Shown here: piece by piece, positions 32,825-42,551 of the stretch | How positions within the stretch are numbered: position 1 is the first letter of the stretch | How the letters are laid out: each line of letters begins with the position of its first letter | Assembly (NCBI GenBank): GCA_963971575.1 | Contig: OZ020616.1 | Coordinates: 26,020,306-26,084,305 of the forward strand | Direction: 5' to 3' | DNA length: 64,000 bases | DNA from: Liopterus haemorrhoidalis | Lineage: Eukaryota > Arthropoda > Insecta > Coleoptera > Dytiscidae | Made by a program: the position numbers and the translations under genes | Notes under the pieces: generated by a model | Database searches by the model: none | Told to the model about the DNA's origin: nothing | What the model saw: only the letters and a program-made list of their open reading frames with translations

Positions 32825-34470
32825 GTAATGAGGATAAAGGAAATATACAAGAGGACGAGGTGCAAGGTGAGGGTAGGCGAGGAAGAGCCGGAAAGTTTCT
32901 GGGTGAATAAGGGGGTGAGACAGGGTTGTCCACTGAGCCCGACCTTGTTCAACTTGTATGTAGCGGATCTAGAAGAGAATATGAGGAAGGGATAAGATGG
33001 GGGGGGGGGGGGTAGTAGGGAAGATGAAGTTGTGGACATTGGGGTACGCGGACGATATTGTATTGATGGCAGGGGGGGAAAAGGAGCTTAAGAGAATGAT
33101 TGAAAGGGCGGATAAATATTTCAAAAGGAAAAAACTAGAAGTAAACAGGGATAAGACTAAGGTAATGGTATTCGGTAAAGGAGGAGGAAGAAGAAAGAAG
33201 ATTAAATAGGAAGGAGCTGGCAGAGAAATAGAAGAGGTGAAGAGTATAAAATACCTAGGTTGTGTTCTAACGAAGAACAATGGTGCTGAACTACACATAA
33301 GGGAAAGAGTAAAGAAGGCAAAGATAGTCATGGGGAAGCTGTGGAGTATATGAGAGAGGAAGTTTAACGACAATATTAGATGGAGATTGAGGTTGTTTGA
33401 CGCCGTGGTGAAAAACATCCTGCTATATGGGGAATGGAAATTTGGAAATTTGGTTTGAGAGGTATTTGAGATGGATCTTAGGGGTAGATAGAACCACACC
33501 AGGGTATATTGTAAGAGAGGAAGGGATAAGATGGAAGTGGGTACAGGGGGAGGAAAGAGCCAGAGAGGAACAGAAAGGAAGATGATACGCATGGGGGGAA
33601 ATGAGAAAGAAGTATTACTGGAGATGCGGAGTGGATGCGACAGAGGTGGAAAGGAGAAGAAAAAACGGGATAAGCGTGATTGAGGAGTTGTGGAGGAGGG
33701 ATAAAGTAGTGGGGGAGCAAGAAAGGACAGTCAGAATAGACAAATCAAGGAGCGCAGGGAGATATAAGGAGGTCAGAACTATAGGGGTACCAAGCTACTT
33801 GAAGGGAGAAAGAGGAAAGTCAGGAGGGAGAGTTAGGAGGATTGCGAGACTAAGGTGCGGGAATGAAGGGAGAGGAAATAGATATTGGAGGAAACAGGAG
33901 GAAAAGATTTGCAGGATGTGCGGGGAGGAGGAGGAAGATATAGAGCACCTCGCGAAGAGGTGTAGAGAGATGACAGTATGGTGGGGGAGCACATTAGACC
34001 TGTTGCACGAAGATGGAAGGGGGGAGAGGTGGGCGAGGGAATTAGAGGCAAGAAGGATGGAGATTGGGGAAGGATAACAGGAAGGGGTAAAGGAAAGAAG
34101 GAGAACCGGTGGGAAGCAGAAGGGGAGAAATGGAAGGAAGAAATGGGGATGAGGTTACCTAGAAATGGGAAGGAAGGGAGATAGGAGGAGGGGTGAAGAA
34201 ATGGTTGGAAGGGAAGAGAATGAAATAAAATAAAATAAATCAAAGATGGGCGAGAGAACTGGAAGCAAGAAGGAAGGAGATGGGAGAGGGAAACCAGAAG
34301 GAGAACAGGAAGAAGGAGAGGGACATTGCAGCAAGAAGATAGAAAAGAGAAAAAACATAAATTGTATTGGATTGTTATGTATTTATTTTTGGATTTATTG
34401 TTTTATTTTTTGTAATGGTTAATACCCTGAACGCCGCAAGGCCTAGGGAATAAAGAATAATAATCTTATA
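32825..34470 (+). mobile_element. Non-LTR retrotransposon, 5'-truncated, decayed
   Basis: An RT fragment followed by a purine-rich C-terminal half and a 3' UTR, ending near an A/T-rich AATAAAGAATAATAAT tail. It sits between the PLE B coding end and PLE B 3' sequence, and is presumably inserted there. No clear TSD was found. Confidence 0.65.
32827..34077 (+). pseudogene. LINE RT and C-terminal domain, many lesions
   Basis: Frames together show VNKGVRQGCPLSPTLFNLYV, the catalytic GYADDIVLMA at ~33038-33067, NRDKTKVMVFGKGG and IKYLGCVLTKNNGAE of the thumb. Near the end (33601-34077) are RIARLRCGNEGRGNRYW and CRMCGEEEEDIEHLAKRC, a zinc-binding motif typical of a LINE family common in insects. 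The GA-rich composition gives long open frames on the other strand that are artefacts. The clade is not certain. Confidence 0.75.
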
Positions 34471-35050
34471 ATAAAAAGAAGGTCTACATATTTCGTATTT
34501 CATCCAATTAGAACGCGCCAATTTCATTTATAACCGTTTTTATTTTATAGACTGTGATATTATATTTTATGTATTTTGTTGTGATATTATGTTTAAATTT
34601 TTAAATTATCTAGTCATTAGTGTAATGTTTAACACCAGAGGAAACTCTTAAATTTTACTTTGTAAGTTTTAAATAATATTCTGAAAAATATTGTCTTAAT
34701 TTTAATAAATTTTCAGCCCTTGAAAAAGGTTTAAAAAAAATTGATCGAAATATTGGGTCTCAGTAATCGTTGAGTTTACTTTCCTCCACCGTTTATCCCA
34801 ATAACTTCTACATAATATAGTTTTGGAACGGAATAACCTAATATACTTATTATATATATATTATATATTTATTTATTTTAAGGGAAAGGAAAAAATGTAA
34901 TTTGTTGTTAACAAAATGTAAAAACATACATAACTAAATTTTTAATATATTGTAAAATATTATGTAAGATTCGAAGCCTTAGGGCATCCACCTGTATACG
35001 GTGTACAAGGTTAAATTGGTGTCAACAAACCTTCCAAATTTTTTTCAAAT
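34471..35050. other. PLE B 3' sequence and AT-rich spacer
   Basis: No gene. About 34690-34810 resembles PLE 3' sequence. A TA-rich stretch lies at 34850-34880. Confidence 0.45.
34718..34757 (+). ncRNA. Candidate hammerhead-like motif, PLE B 3' end
   Basis: CTTGAAAAAGGTTT, an A run, then ATTGATCGAAATATTGGG. The box and GAAA order match the PLE pattern, but the stem is weak and T-rich. Probably inactive. Confidence 0.3.
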
Positions 35051-35308
35051 ATTTTTTCAAAAATGCACAGCTTAGAGATAGGTCTATAGATTTCCACTAG
35101 TGTTTTGTTGCCTTTTTTTGAATACTGGAATAACTAGAGCTTTTTTCCAAAGAGTGGGGAAAATTCCTTCACTAAGAGATTTATTATAAATTAATAGTAA
35201 TGGTTTACTTAGTGGTTCAGCACTGTTTTTGAAAAAAATGCATGGGAGGTTATCAGAGCTTCCACCTTTATGTGCGTCTAATTGCAAAATTGTGTTAAGA
35301 TTTTTACC

Positions 35309-35468
35309 TTTTTTTTGCTGATTACTTGTATTTTGGAAGTGAGGACCTTTTTTTTTTCTTATCACTTGTATTTTGGAAGTGAAGACCATTTTTTTTTTCG
35401 TTTATCTCTTTTATTTTGGAAGTGAGGACTTTTTTTTTTTGCTCATCACTTGTATGGAAGTGAAGACC
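35309..35468. repeat. Minisatellite, ~4 units of ~40 bp
   Basis: Four degenerate units of a T run followed by GCTCATCACTTGTATTTTGG and AAGTGAGGACC. Similar T-run plus TTCATCACTT phrases recur at 42345-42420, so this is a dispersed repeat and not a local expansion alone. Confidence 0.75.
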
Positions 35469-36099
35469 CCGGGGCCCCAGAAGTCCTCTCGGCGTCTCTG
35501 GGAACAGCAGATGGAACCGTATACACCGAGCTAAAATAATCAGAAAAGAAAATGCAAATAACAGCTGCTTCCTTAGAAGTGGAGTTATTATATGACATAC
35601 TAAGGCAAGATTTTTTCTTAGTATAGTCCGTACCAAATTAGTTTTGGTACGGACAATAAAATAGCAATAAAATAATAAAAGTTAGGGAACTCATAAAATT
35701 ACAATAGTGATATAACTAAGCGTGTCAATCCATAGCCGTAAGGAAAAGTTTTTCACATTACGCATCTTACTTAAAAATTAACAAAAACCAGTATACTTAT
35801 TTATAGTTAGTACTTAAACGCATGTATGCGTCACTGACCGTTGACTGTTTACAACGTGGTGGTAAACATGAACCCTAGTTCTTTTGTAGTTTAACAATGT
35901 AATTATAGTTATACGGGATAATTGTTTTATGCCAATTTTCAAAAATAATATGGAATGTTCTATAATTTTCTAAGAATTCATATAGGACCATATTTTTTTT
36001 GTGTTAGATGTAATTTGGTCCTCAATATCTTGTAAATAATTATTATAACATACTTTTGTTAGATATTTAACAAATAGGAAAATTTTACGTAATACGCAT
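35469..36099. other. Interrupting sequence, no gene
   Basis: It begins with a GC-rich block (35466-35520) and includes a perfect 12-bp hairpin at 35626-35654 (GTCCGTACCAAA, a 5-base loop, TTTGGTACGGAC). The rest is AT-rich with no coding region. Confidence 0.5.
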
Positions 36100-37347
36100 T
36101 TGAATTATATTTTTTATATTTCGTAAGAGCCTTATACTTCTCTTTAATTAATTCAGCAGTGTACCATGTAGGATATACATTTTTCTTGACAAGTTTACAA
36201 GGAACATTGAAAGGAACAAGAAGGTATTGAAAACATCATGCATAATATCATAAAACAATTTTGTACTTTCATCTGCGTTTAAGCTAATAAATTTGAAATC
36301 CCAATCAATATTATTAAGTATTTCAATTATTTTAGTATAATCGGTATGATTTTACAAGAACATATTTCTAGGAATAATATTTAAGTTGTTTAATAGTAAC
36401 ATTGTTAATGTAGGTTTCCTGTGGTGGGTGTTGAAGGTCAATTTTACTTAGGGGGCTTGAACACCTAATAACAGTTACTTCACTTATGTCGCTAATAATT
36501 AAATGTAATATTCCGTCATTAAGATTAACAATACTATTATATTGATTGAAGTTACAGTAAGCCAAACAATCAACAAGATTGCTAGGTGCATTGTTGTAAA
36601 TATTATTAGGGATAAACTCGATACCGTTCTTTAAGTGAGGCCATTTTCAGTGAGGCAAATTAAATCACCACAAATTAGAAAATTACCATGAGAAACAGAA
36701 TCATAAATATTATACAATTTGTTTAAAAATATATTTAAGGTCTCTAAGTTGCTAGGGGGGAGATATACATTAAAACATAAATGCGGTTAACATTTCTTAT
36801 TGTTATCATTTGTAACTAAGGTTTCCAAATATCCTCGACGTCACTATACCACTCATGTCGCGAAAAAAATTCACAATGACCTTTAATTCCTATTAAAACT
36901 CCACCACCATCTGATTTTTTGGAGGTATGTAACGATCTATCTCGTCGTACAACGTTATAACTGTCAGATAAAACTTCACTATCACCAATAGAATTAATTA
37001 AATTAGTTTCAGTGACGATGAGCTGCATCTGTATCATGATTTCCCAACTCCATCCTAGATTAATATAATAGTTTGGAATTATTAGTTGTAATTTATTATT
37101 ATATTCTTAATGTTATTTTATCATTTGCATGTCACTGTTATTATTATCAATAAACGATTTTTTTTTTTATTATTAAACGAAAAGAGTTTTATTTTTATAT
37201 TTACGATGAAAGGAATTATCTGCATTACAAATTTGTCTCCATAACTAACACATTATTTTAACAGATCCGCCCCTACGTTGTAACTACTCGTTGATTAATT
37301 TCTGACAATCATTCAATCCCCTTACATTCATTCAAGGAGTTTCTTGA

Positions 37348-37599
37348 GATCCTACAGCATCCAGATCCGCAAGTTGTGACAGATGTCCGCGTGGGACCCC
37401 TCTGAAGATGATTATCTCTACAGCCACCGCTGATCAGCAGCCGGATAACACCGCGAACTGTCATTGGTACCTGGGAGCTCTTGGCGATCTGATCTCACGA
37501 TTAGATATGTTCACGGTACGCCTTTATTCAGACTACGAAGGTATTCACAAATCTTTTGTGCAAGTATCACGTGAGGTGGACGACTTTGAATCTTTTTAA
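37348..37599 (+). other. Unidentified GC-richer open frame
   Basis: An open stretch of ~84 codons (first ATG at 37408, 63 residues) in sequence richer in GC than its surroundings (37270-37620). I do not recognise it: no zinc, RT, integrase or transposase motif is visible, and no signal peptide or membrane segment. It could be a diverged fragment of an element tail or of a host exon. The flanks 37151-37347 and 37600-37850 hold nothing else except a TA microsatellite. Confidence 0.2.
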
Positions 37600-37678
37600 A
37601 AACCTTTTATGGTTTTTATATTAGCATTTAAATATATAAATTAATGCTGCATCTTACTGTTACAGTTTTCAAACCGTA

Positions 37679-37679
<1 letters not shown>

Positions 37680-37729
<50 letters not shown>
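37680..37729. repeat. (TA)n microsatellite
   Basis: Pure TA run of about 50 bases. Confidence 0.95.
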
Positions 37730-37736
<7 letters not shown>

Positions 37737-37850
37737 TTTTCATGACTTAATTACCTTACAAGTACAATTTTAAGCAATTAAAATATAGCAAATTACAATC
37801 ATAATTGTTTTTAATGTTTATAATGTAAAATATGTTGTTAAAGCATTATA

Positions 37851-38046
37851 CCATGAGTTCAAAAAGTAATTACATAAGGGTTGGCTATGGAAAAATAAAA
37901 TAATGTCTACTGGAAGCTTTGGAATTAACTAACTGTCATAACTATTGTTGTTTTCATAAGTTATTTATTGTTATATAAAGCTTGCAGTAGACATTATTTT
38001 ATTTTTCCATAGCCAATCTTTATGTAATTACTTTTTGGACTCATGA
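37851..38046. mobile_element. TA-flanked MITE
   Basis: 196-bp element whose two ends are inverted copies over ~65 bp (CATGAGT.CAAAAAGTAATT at each tip), with TA on both sides (37849-37850 and 38047-38048). No coding capacity. The TA target and tip sequence suggest a Tc1/mariner-type MITE. Confidence 0.8.
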
Positions 38047-38395
38047 TATTAAGATACTACATATTTGAATTGCAGCTAATAGCAAATGATTAGAAATAAC
38101 GATAATGTAGGGCAAGGAGACGAAAGAAGGATAGAAATTGAAGCTGAACAAAATGAAGCAGAACCACCACAATCAAAAAAATTAATGAAGTTATTTTATG
38201 GTTTGAAAAACAATAAGAGTTCTGGCGATAATGAAATATCAGCAAAATTGTACTCATATAAATAGGGCGGAAAACAAATTCTAACAAAATTATATTCCAA
38301 TATTCTAGCAGTATGCACGATATAGAAAATTCCTGAACATTGAAGAAGCAAAAACTCGTTCCTAAAAAATCCTGACCTTCGAATTGATCAGACTA

Positions 38396-39145
38396 CGAGG
38401 GATGTTTCTAAAGTTCTGGGAATTTAGCTATAATTTTTATTATTTTGTTAATTTTCGTCAATATTACAATGTAGTTTTTCAACATAATCTCCATTTAACT
38501 GAATACATTTATCCCAACGATAAACTAATTTTTTTTAAGCCGTCCTCAAAGAACTTTTTCGGTGTCTCCTCAATCTACCTATTCCAACAGCCTTGGCACC
38601 CAGCGCGGCGAAACCTTGCTAACGCCCACACAATCATGCAAGATGTCATGAACTTGTCGTGTACCTATCCCTAGGCGCACATTAATTTGACGAATAGTCA
38701 TTTGTCTGTCCTCGTTCGGTAGGTCTTCGACGTCAGTTATGTTTCTTTGATTTACCGACGTGCTTGGGCGGCCACTGCGTGGATCGTCTTCTAGTGATGT
38801 TCCACCGGTTTTAAAACGATCGATCCACCGATAAACAGTACTTTTTAATTCTGCAGACTCACCAAATACTCCTTGCAGACGCTGAATAATTTCTGATGTT
38901 TTCACACCTTCTTTCCACAAAAAGAAAATTATTGCTCTTTGAGATTTTGCTGCGTCTTCCATGGTTACAAAAACAGAGCTATGAAAACGCGTCTATACCA
39001 GTCGAACACCTAAATCAGACTGAACAATATTGCACTAGATAGTTACATAAACATGTCAAGACTTGTCTGGCGCCAATAACATTGCCTATAAGTTCTGCGT
39101 AATTTAATTATAGCACAATTCCCAGAATTTGGGAAACATCCCTCG
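38396..39145 (-). mobile_element. Internally deleted mariner
   Basis: 750-bp element with TIRs starting CGAGGGATGTTTC at both tips (similarity continues to ~40 bp), flanked by the TA target duplication at 38394-38395 and 39146-39147. The interior encodes the transposase N-terminus and a short C-terminal piece, without the catalytic centre. Confidence 0.88.
38579..38962 (-). pseudogene. Mariner transposase, N-terminal part
   Basis: The first ~127 residues of a mariner transposase: a DNA-binding domain with two helix-turn-helix units, KSQRAIIFFLWKEGVKTSEI and STVYRWIDRFKTG, the linker DDPRSGRPSTSV, and the second unit MTIRQINVRLGIGTRQVHDI. It jumps directly to C-terminal residues (ETPKKFFEDGLKK, ~38575-38530, other frame), so the catalytic Asp residues are deleted. 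It could still bind TIRs if expressed, but nothing indicates expression. Confidence 0.85.
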
Positions 39146-39590
39146 TAGTTCAAATAACACTCAGGGACGCCAGTTGTAAAGTTACAACATGGGGAATAAT
39201 CTAAAAGCTTCGACCTTAGAAGAAGCAACCTGTGTCGCAAGCGTTAAATCCTTTATACATGCTGTTGGATTACTAAGCCAGGGTATGGACGTTAGTTCAA
39301 CAGGTTCTGGCAACAGCGTTCGCAACTTGCTATAATCTGTAGGTGTCTTTGATGATGATATTAAAAGAAGTCAGAGAAAAGGAGATCCAATGGCTCGCAT
39401 ACTCTTTAATCTAGCTTTAGAGTGGGTTATGAGACACAGCAAATGCCATTCTGGTATTCTTCGTATACATATGTGTACAAAAGGAACTATTTACGATAAA
39501 AAAAATCAATGTCTTGTCTACGCGGATGACAAGAACAAAACAAGAATTAGAGAAAGTTTTTAAAAATCTTGGAAAAGCGCAACGAAAAGT

Positions 39591-40145
39591 GGGATGCGCA
39601 GAGAAAAAGATTTAAATGCTCCGAGGGCCATAATTGTTTATGCCGTAATATATACAGTTTTTTTATACACAATGATTTTGCACTACGTTATTTATATACA
39701 ATTATTTGTCATTGTTTTAAATATAATCTTAAATAGTAGGCGTTTTTTCATAAACAAACATTTGATTTTTGAAAATAGATAATAAGTGTTTAGTGACTCT
39801 GGTGTTCCTGAAGAAGTACAATGTGCAGCTAATAGTTTTGTGCAAGATCTGTTGCCGAAGGAGTCTTGAATCTTGTACAAGAAACCTATACCGAATTTTC
39901 AAAATCGTGCAGCCAGAAAATTATACAGAAAGCGTAGTTTTGGAAAGAACTATTAATTAACTATGAGAATGATGATGTTTTTAAAGGAAATATCACTGAT
40001 TATTCCAATGGCAATAAAATTGACACTTTGCCCATTTGTAATATTCCTATTAATATTAATGAAGTTGTATATTTATTATGTGTTTATAATGTTTACTGGA
40101 CATGAAAATGACACGGGTTATGAAGTACACATTATGACCCTAGGG
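39591..40145. other. Intergenic with a short recombinase-like trace
   Basis: About 39798-39890 reads EEVQCAANSFVQDLLPKES, then a stop and Tyr/Phe residues. This resembles the LLP.KS...Y...Y..F opening seen in Crypton/DIRS-type tyrosine recombinase proteins of insects. The match is short and the identification weak. Nothing else is seen. Confidence 0.3.
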
Positions 40146-40351
40146 CAAAGGTCGGCAGACTGCGGCTCCCGAGCCGCATACGGCTCTTTGAGGACATTCG
40201 CGTGGCTCTTCAAATTAAGTAGATAAGGAATAAAATTTAGAAAGTATTCAAAAATTCATGTATTAAAACAAAATTATGGCTCTGTACAATGTTTCCAAAT
40301 GTCGTAAAGGGTGAATTTGGCACTTTCGGCTCTAAAGTTTGCCGACCCCTG
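40146..40351. mobile_element. hAT MITE, 206 bp
   Basis: Tips CAAAGGTCGGCAGACT and (reverse complement of the right end) CAGGGGTCGGCAAACT. Flanked by CCCTAGGG (40138-40145) and TCCTAGGG (40352-40359), an 8-bp TSD with one mismatch. Subterminal GGCTC/GAGCC motifs repeat at both ends. No coding. Confidence 0.8.
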
Positions 40352-42551
40352 TCCTAGGGCGATAAATGAAAAATAAATGTTAAATCGTTTTAAGTGTAAA
40401 AGCAACTAAATACGTCTTTATTTATGCCGTTCAAAAGACTAATAAGGAGTGAAAAAGACTCTTTATCAAAAACTGTTAAAACAAAACCTGTTTATATATG
40501 GATAATGGGAGCGGCCAAAACGTCACGCAGAAAGCGTGTGGCTTTCGTACAGTGCCTGAAGTTACAGAGAACACACCTTTTATGTTTTATCACTAAGGCG
40601 ATGGGATTTTATATTTATTATTATTAATAATTAATTTATTGTCTGAAGGATGCTGTTGTCTAAAATCCTTAATTTAAATTGTTTATATTCACTTGTAAAG
40701 TAGAATAATTATAAAATTGAACACAGGATCTATTAATTCTACTGATTTCTATACTTAGAAATAATTAACAGATTAATAGAGCAGCCAACTAGTATGTGAG
40801 TCAGGTCAAAAGTTAACCCGATTGAAAGTTACCAAAAAAAAAAGATGTTAAGCAAAGGGTCAAGTATAAAATGATTAGTACTATTTTGCCAGTGAAGACA
40901 TTTTTATTGTAAAATGTTTAACTTTAAATTAATAGAATATTTAATGACAAAATACTTGAAAATATTACTGAATGCATATCTACATAAAAAGCCTTTAATA
41001 TAAAATTTAAATCCTTCGAAATCATTTTCTTTTTGTCTGTGTAGATAAAGTTTGTAATGAGTTTTGAAAAGATCTTTTGAGATAGAAATTAGTACTGCGT
41101 CGTCGATCTAAGCACTACATAATGAGTGCTAAGATCGTTAAAGTAAATGTTAAAATCGTTTCTTTTAATCTTTATAAGGGAGAATGTTTATATTCAATTT
41201 AAATTAAATAATTGACTAAAGGTTTCCATTTCAAAAGAATTGAAGTTTGAAATTAGAAAAGCATGCTCAGCGACGAGAAACTAGATGAGCAAATGGAAAA
41301 ATTAACTAATTTTGAAAGTGAACATTACAAATCATCAACATCATTGGCGCGACAGCTCAAGGTGAGCCTAGGCCTCCTGTTTCCATGACCATGTTTTCAA
41401 TCTATGTACATTCGGGAGTAATATGGTGAATATTAAGCAGAACCTATAATTTGTCGTGAACATAAACAAATTACAAATAACTGATCTTATTTTAAATAAA
41501 TACCACATTTAATGGACTACTATTAAATTTAAAACTTTTAAGTTAACAAATGAATGAAAAATGTTTCCATTAATCAATCTTTTTCTAAAGTATCTTTTAA
41601 AAATCCAGTTGGTTGTTTAGTTTATTTTATTTATTTTTTTTTGTATTTTAAAATTATTTATTGATTTATTAATATGTTCAATATGTAAATATTAAATGAG
41701 TAATTGAGTAATATGTAAATATACTAATAATAATACTGAAATTATTCTATTAAGCCGGACATTACTACCCTGAATTTCGAGGCAAAACAAATGTCTGTTA
41801 TCGAATCTCCTTATCCAGCTGAGAAAAACATCTCTCTTAAGCAGGAGGAAAAAAGAAACAAATACATAGATCTTTTATCCGAGAACTTAAAAACTGTATC
41901 CAGGTTTTTAAGTTAAACTGGTCGTCCTAATTGTCGGTCTTTTGGATTTCCTTTAGGAAGGAAATTGAAATTATTCCCGCCTACAAATCGTCTCCAGGCT
42001 TTCTAATTTGCATGATAGAGAAAGCAATATTACTCGGTTCGCCCCGAATTGTACATACACTATATTTGGTATAAATTCCGAAACTGCATATATGCGGTGA
42101 TATGCAGTTGCCGCCTTACGTACCTAGAAGAAAAAATATATATAATACGTTTCCATCACATACGGCAAACCGATAAGTTTCTATTTGTATACTGGTATAA
42201 TTCAGTGCTAGGGCCGAAACCGGGTTTTTCGGATACCCGGTTCCGGTTTTCGGGTAAAACCGGGTATATAATCTTCAAGTAACCCGGGTTTAGATTTACC
42301 TTGATCCCTTCTCCTTTTTATTTTGCCTCAGTACTAGAATGTAGACCAGTTTTATTTTTGTTTTTGTTCATCACTTGGATTTAGACACGTTTTCCACTTT
42401 TTTTTTTTGTTCATCACTTACTTTTGACAGGTGCCACGACAGGTGTCCAGATACTCGGTTCCGAATACCCAGTCAAGATCAAATTCTGACAGTACTTGTA
42501 TAAACTGGTACTTATTTTGTGTTAAATACGTACCTGTTTATTAAATACATA
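40352..42551. other. Intergenic with repeat fragments, no gene
   Basis: Fragments only. About 41320-41390 contains a GCGCGACAGCTCAAGGTGAG phrase that resembles a dispersed insect repeat. About 41760-41910 has an open stretch (KNISLKQEEKRNKYIDLL) like the region after the RT in some LINEs. About 42205-42290 carries repeated CCGGGT/ACCCGG motifs like hAT subterminal regions, and a T-run/TTCATCACTT repeat follows at 42345-42420. None is a complete element. Confidence 0.45.

Larger units (their letters stand above)
31895..34810 (+). mobile_element. PLE B, 5'-truncated, split by a LINE
   Basis: Starts within the RT C-terminal part directly after PLE A in the same orientation, runs through a GIY-YIG region to 32824, is interrupted by a LINE (about 32827-34470), and probably ends near 34810, where another hammerhead-like motif lies. 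The sequence is clearly different from PLE A, so it belongs to another PLE family. Confidence 0.65.
35050..37150 (-). mobile_element. Decayed Jockey-like LINE, interrupted
   Basis: Minus strand: the endonuclease spans ~37150-36100 in pieces, and the RT start ~35290-35084. A minisatellite and GC-rich block (35309-~36090) separate them and probably belong to another repeat. Endonuclease phrases include VTETNLINSIGD.E, RRDRSLHTSKKSDGGGVLI, VSHGNFLICGD and QYNSIVNLNDGILHLIISD. The RT piece has AHKGGSSDNLPCIFFKNSAE and FPTLWKKALVIPVFKK. Many stops; inactive. Confidence 0.7.
38070..39590 (+). mobile_element. Decayed RTE-like LINE split by a mariner
   Basis: About 38150-38350 reads FYGLKNNKSSGDNEISAKL then, after a stop, GGKQILTKLY and KIPEH, the N-terminal RT block of RTE-type elements. 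After the mariner (38396-39145), ~39380-39580 reads GDPMARILFNLALEWVMR and CLVYADD, the palm motifs. The middle RT is absent or unreadable, so it is a deletion-bearing relic. Confidence 0.65.

Noticed and set aside
32821..34358. Long Ser/Pro/Leu-rich frames on the minus strand
   Set aside because: They are the antisense of a GA-rich LINE; RT motifs are on the plus strand.
39591..40145. Crypton or DIRS element
   Set aside because: Only one short motif resembles the family; no catalytic Arg/His/Tyr region and no ends were found.
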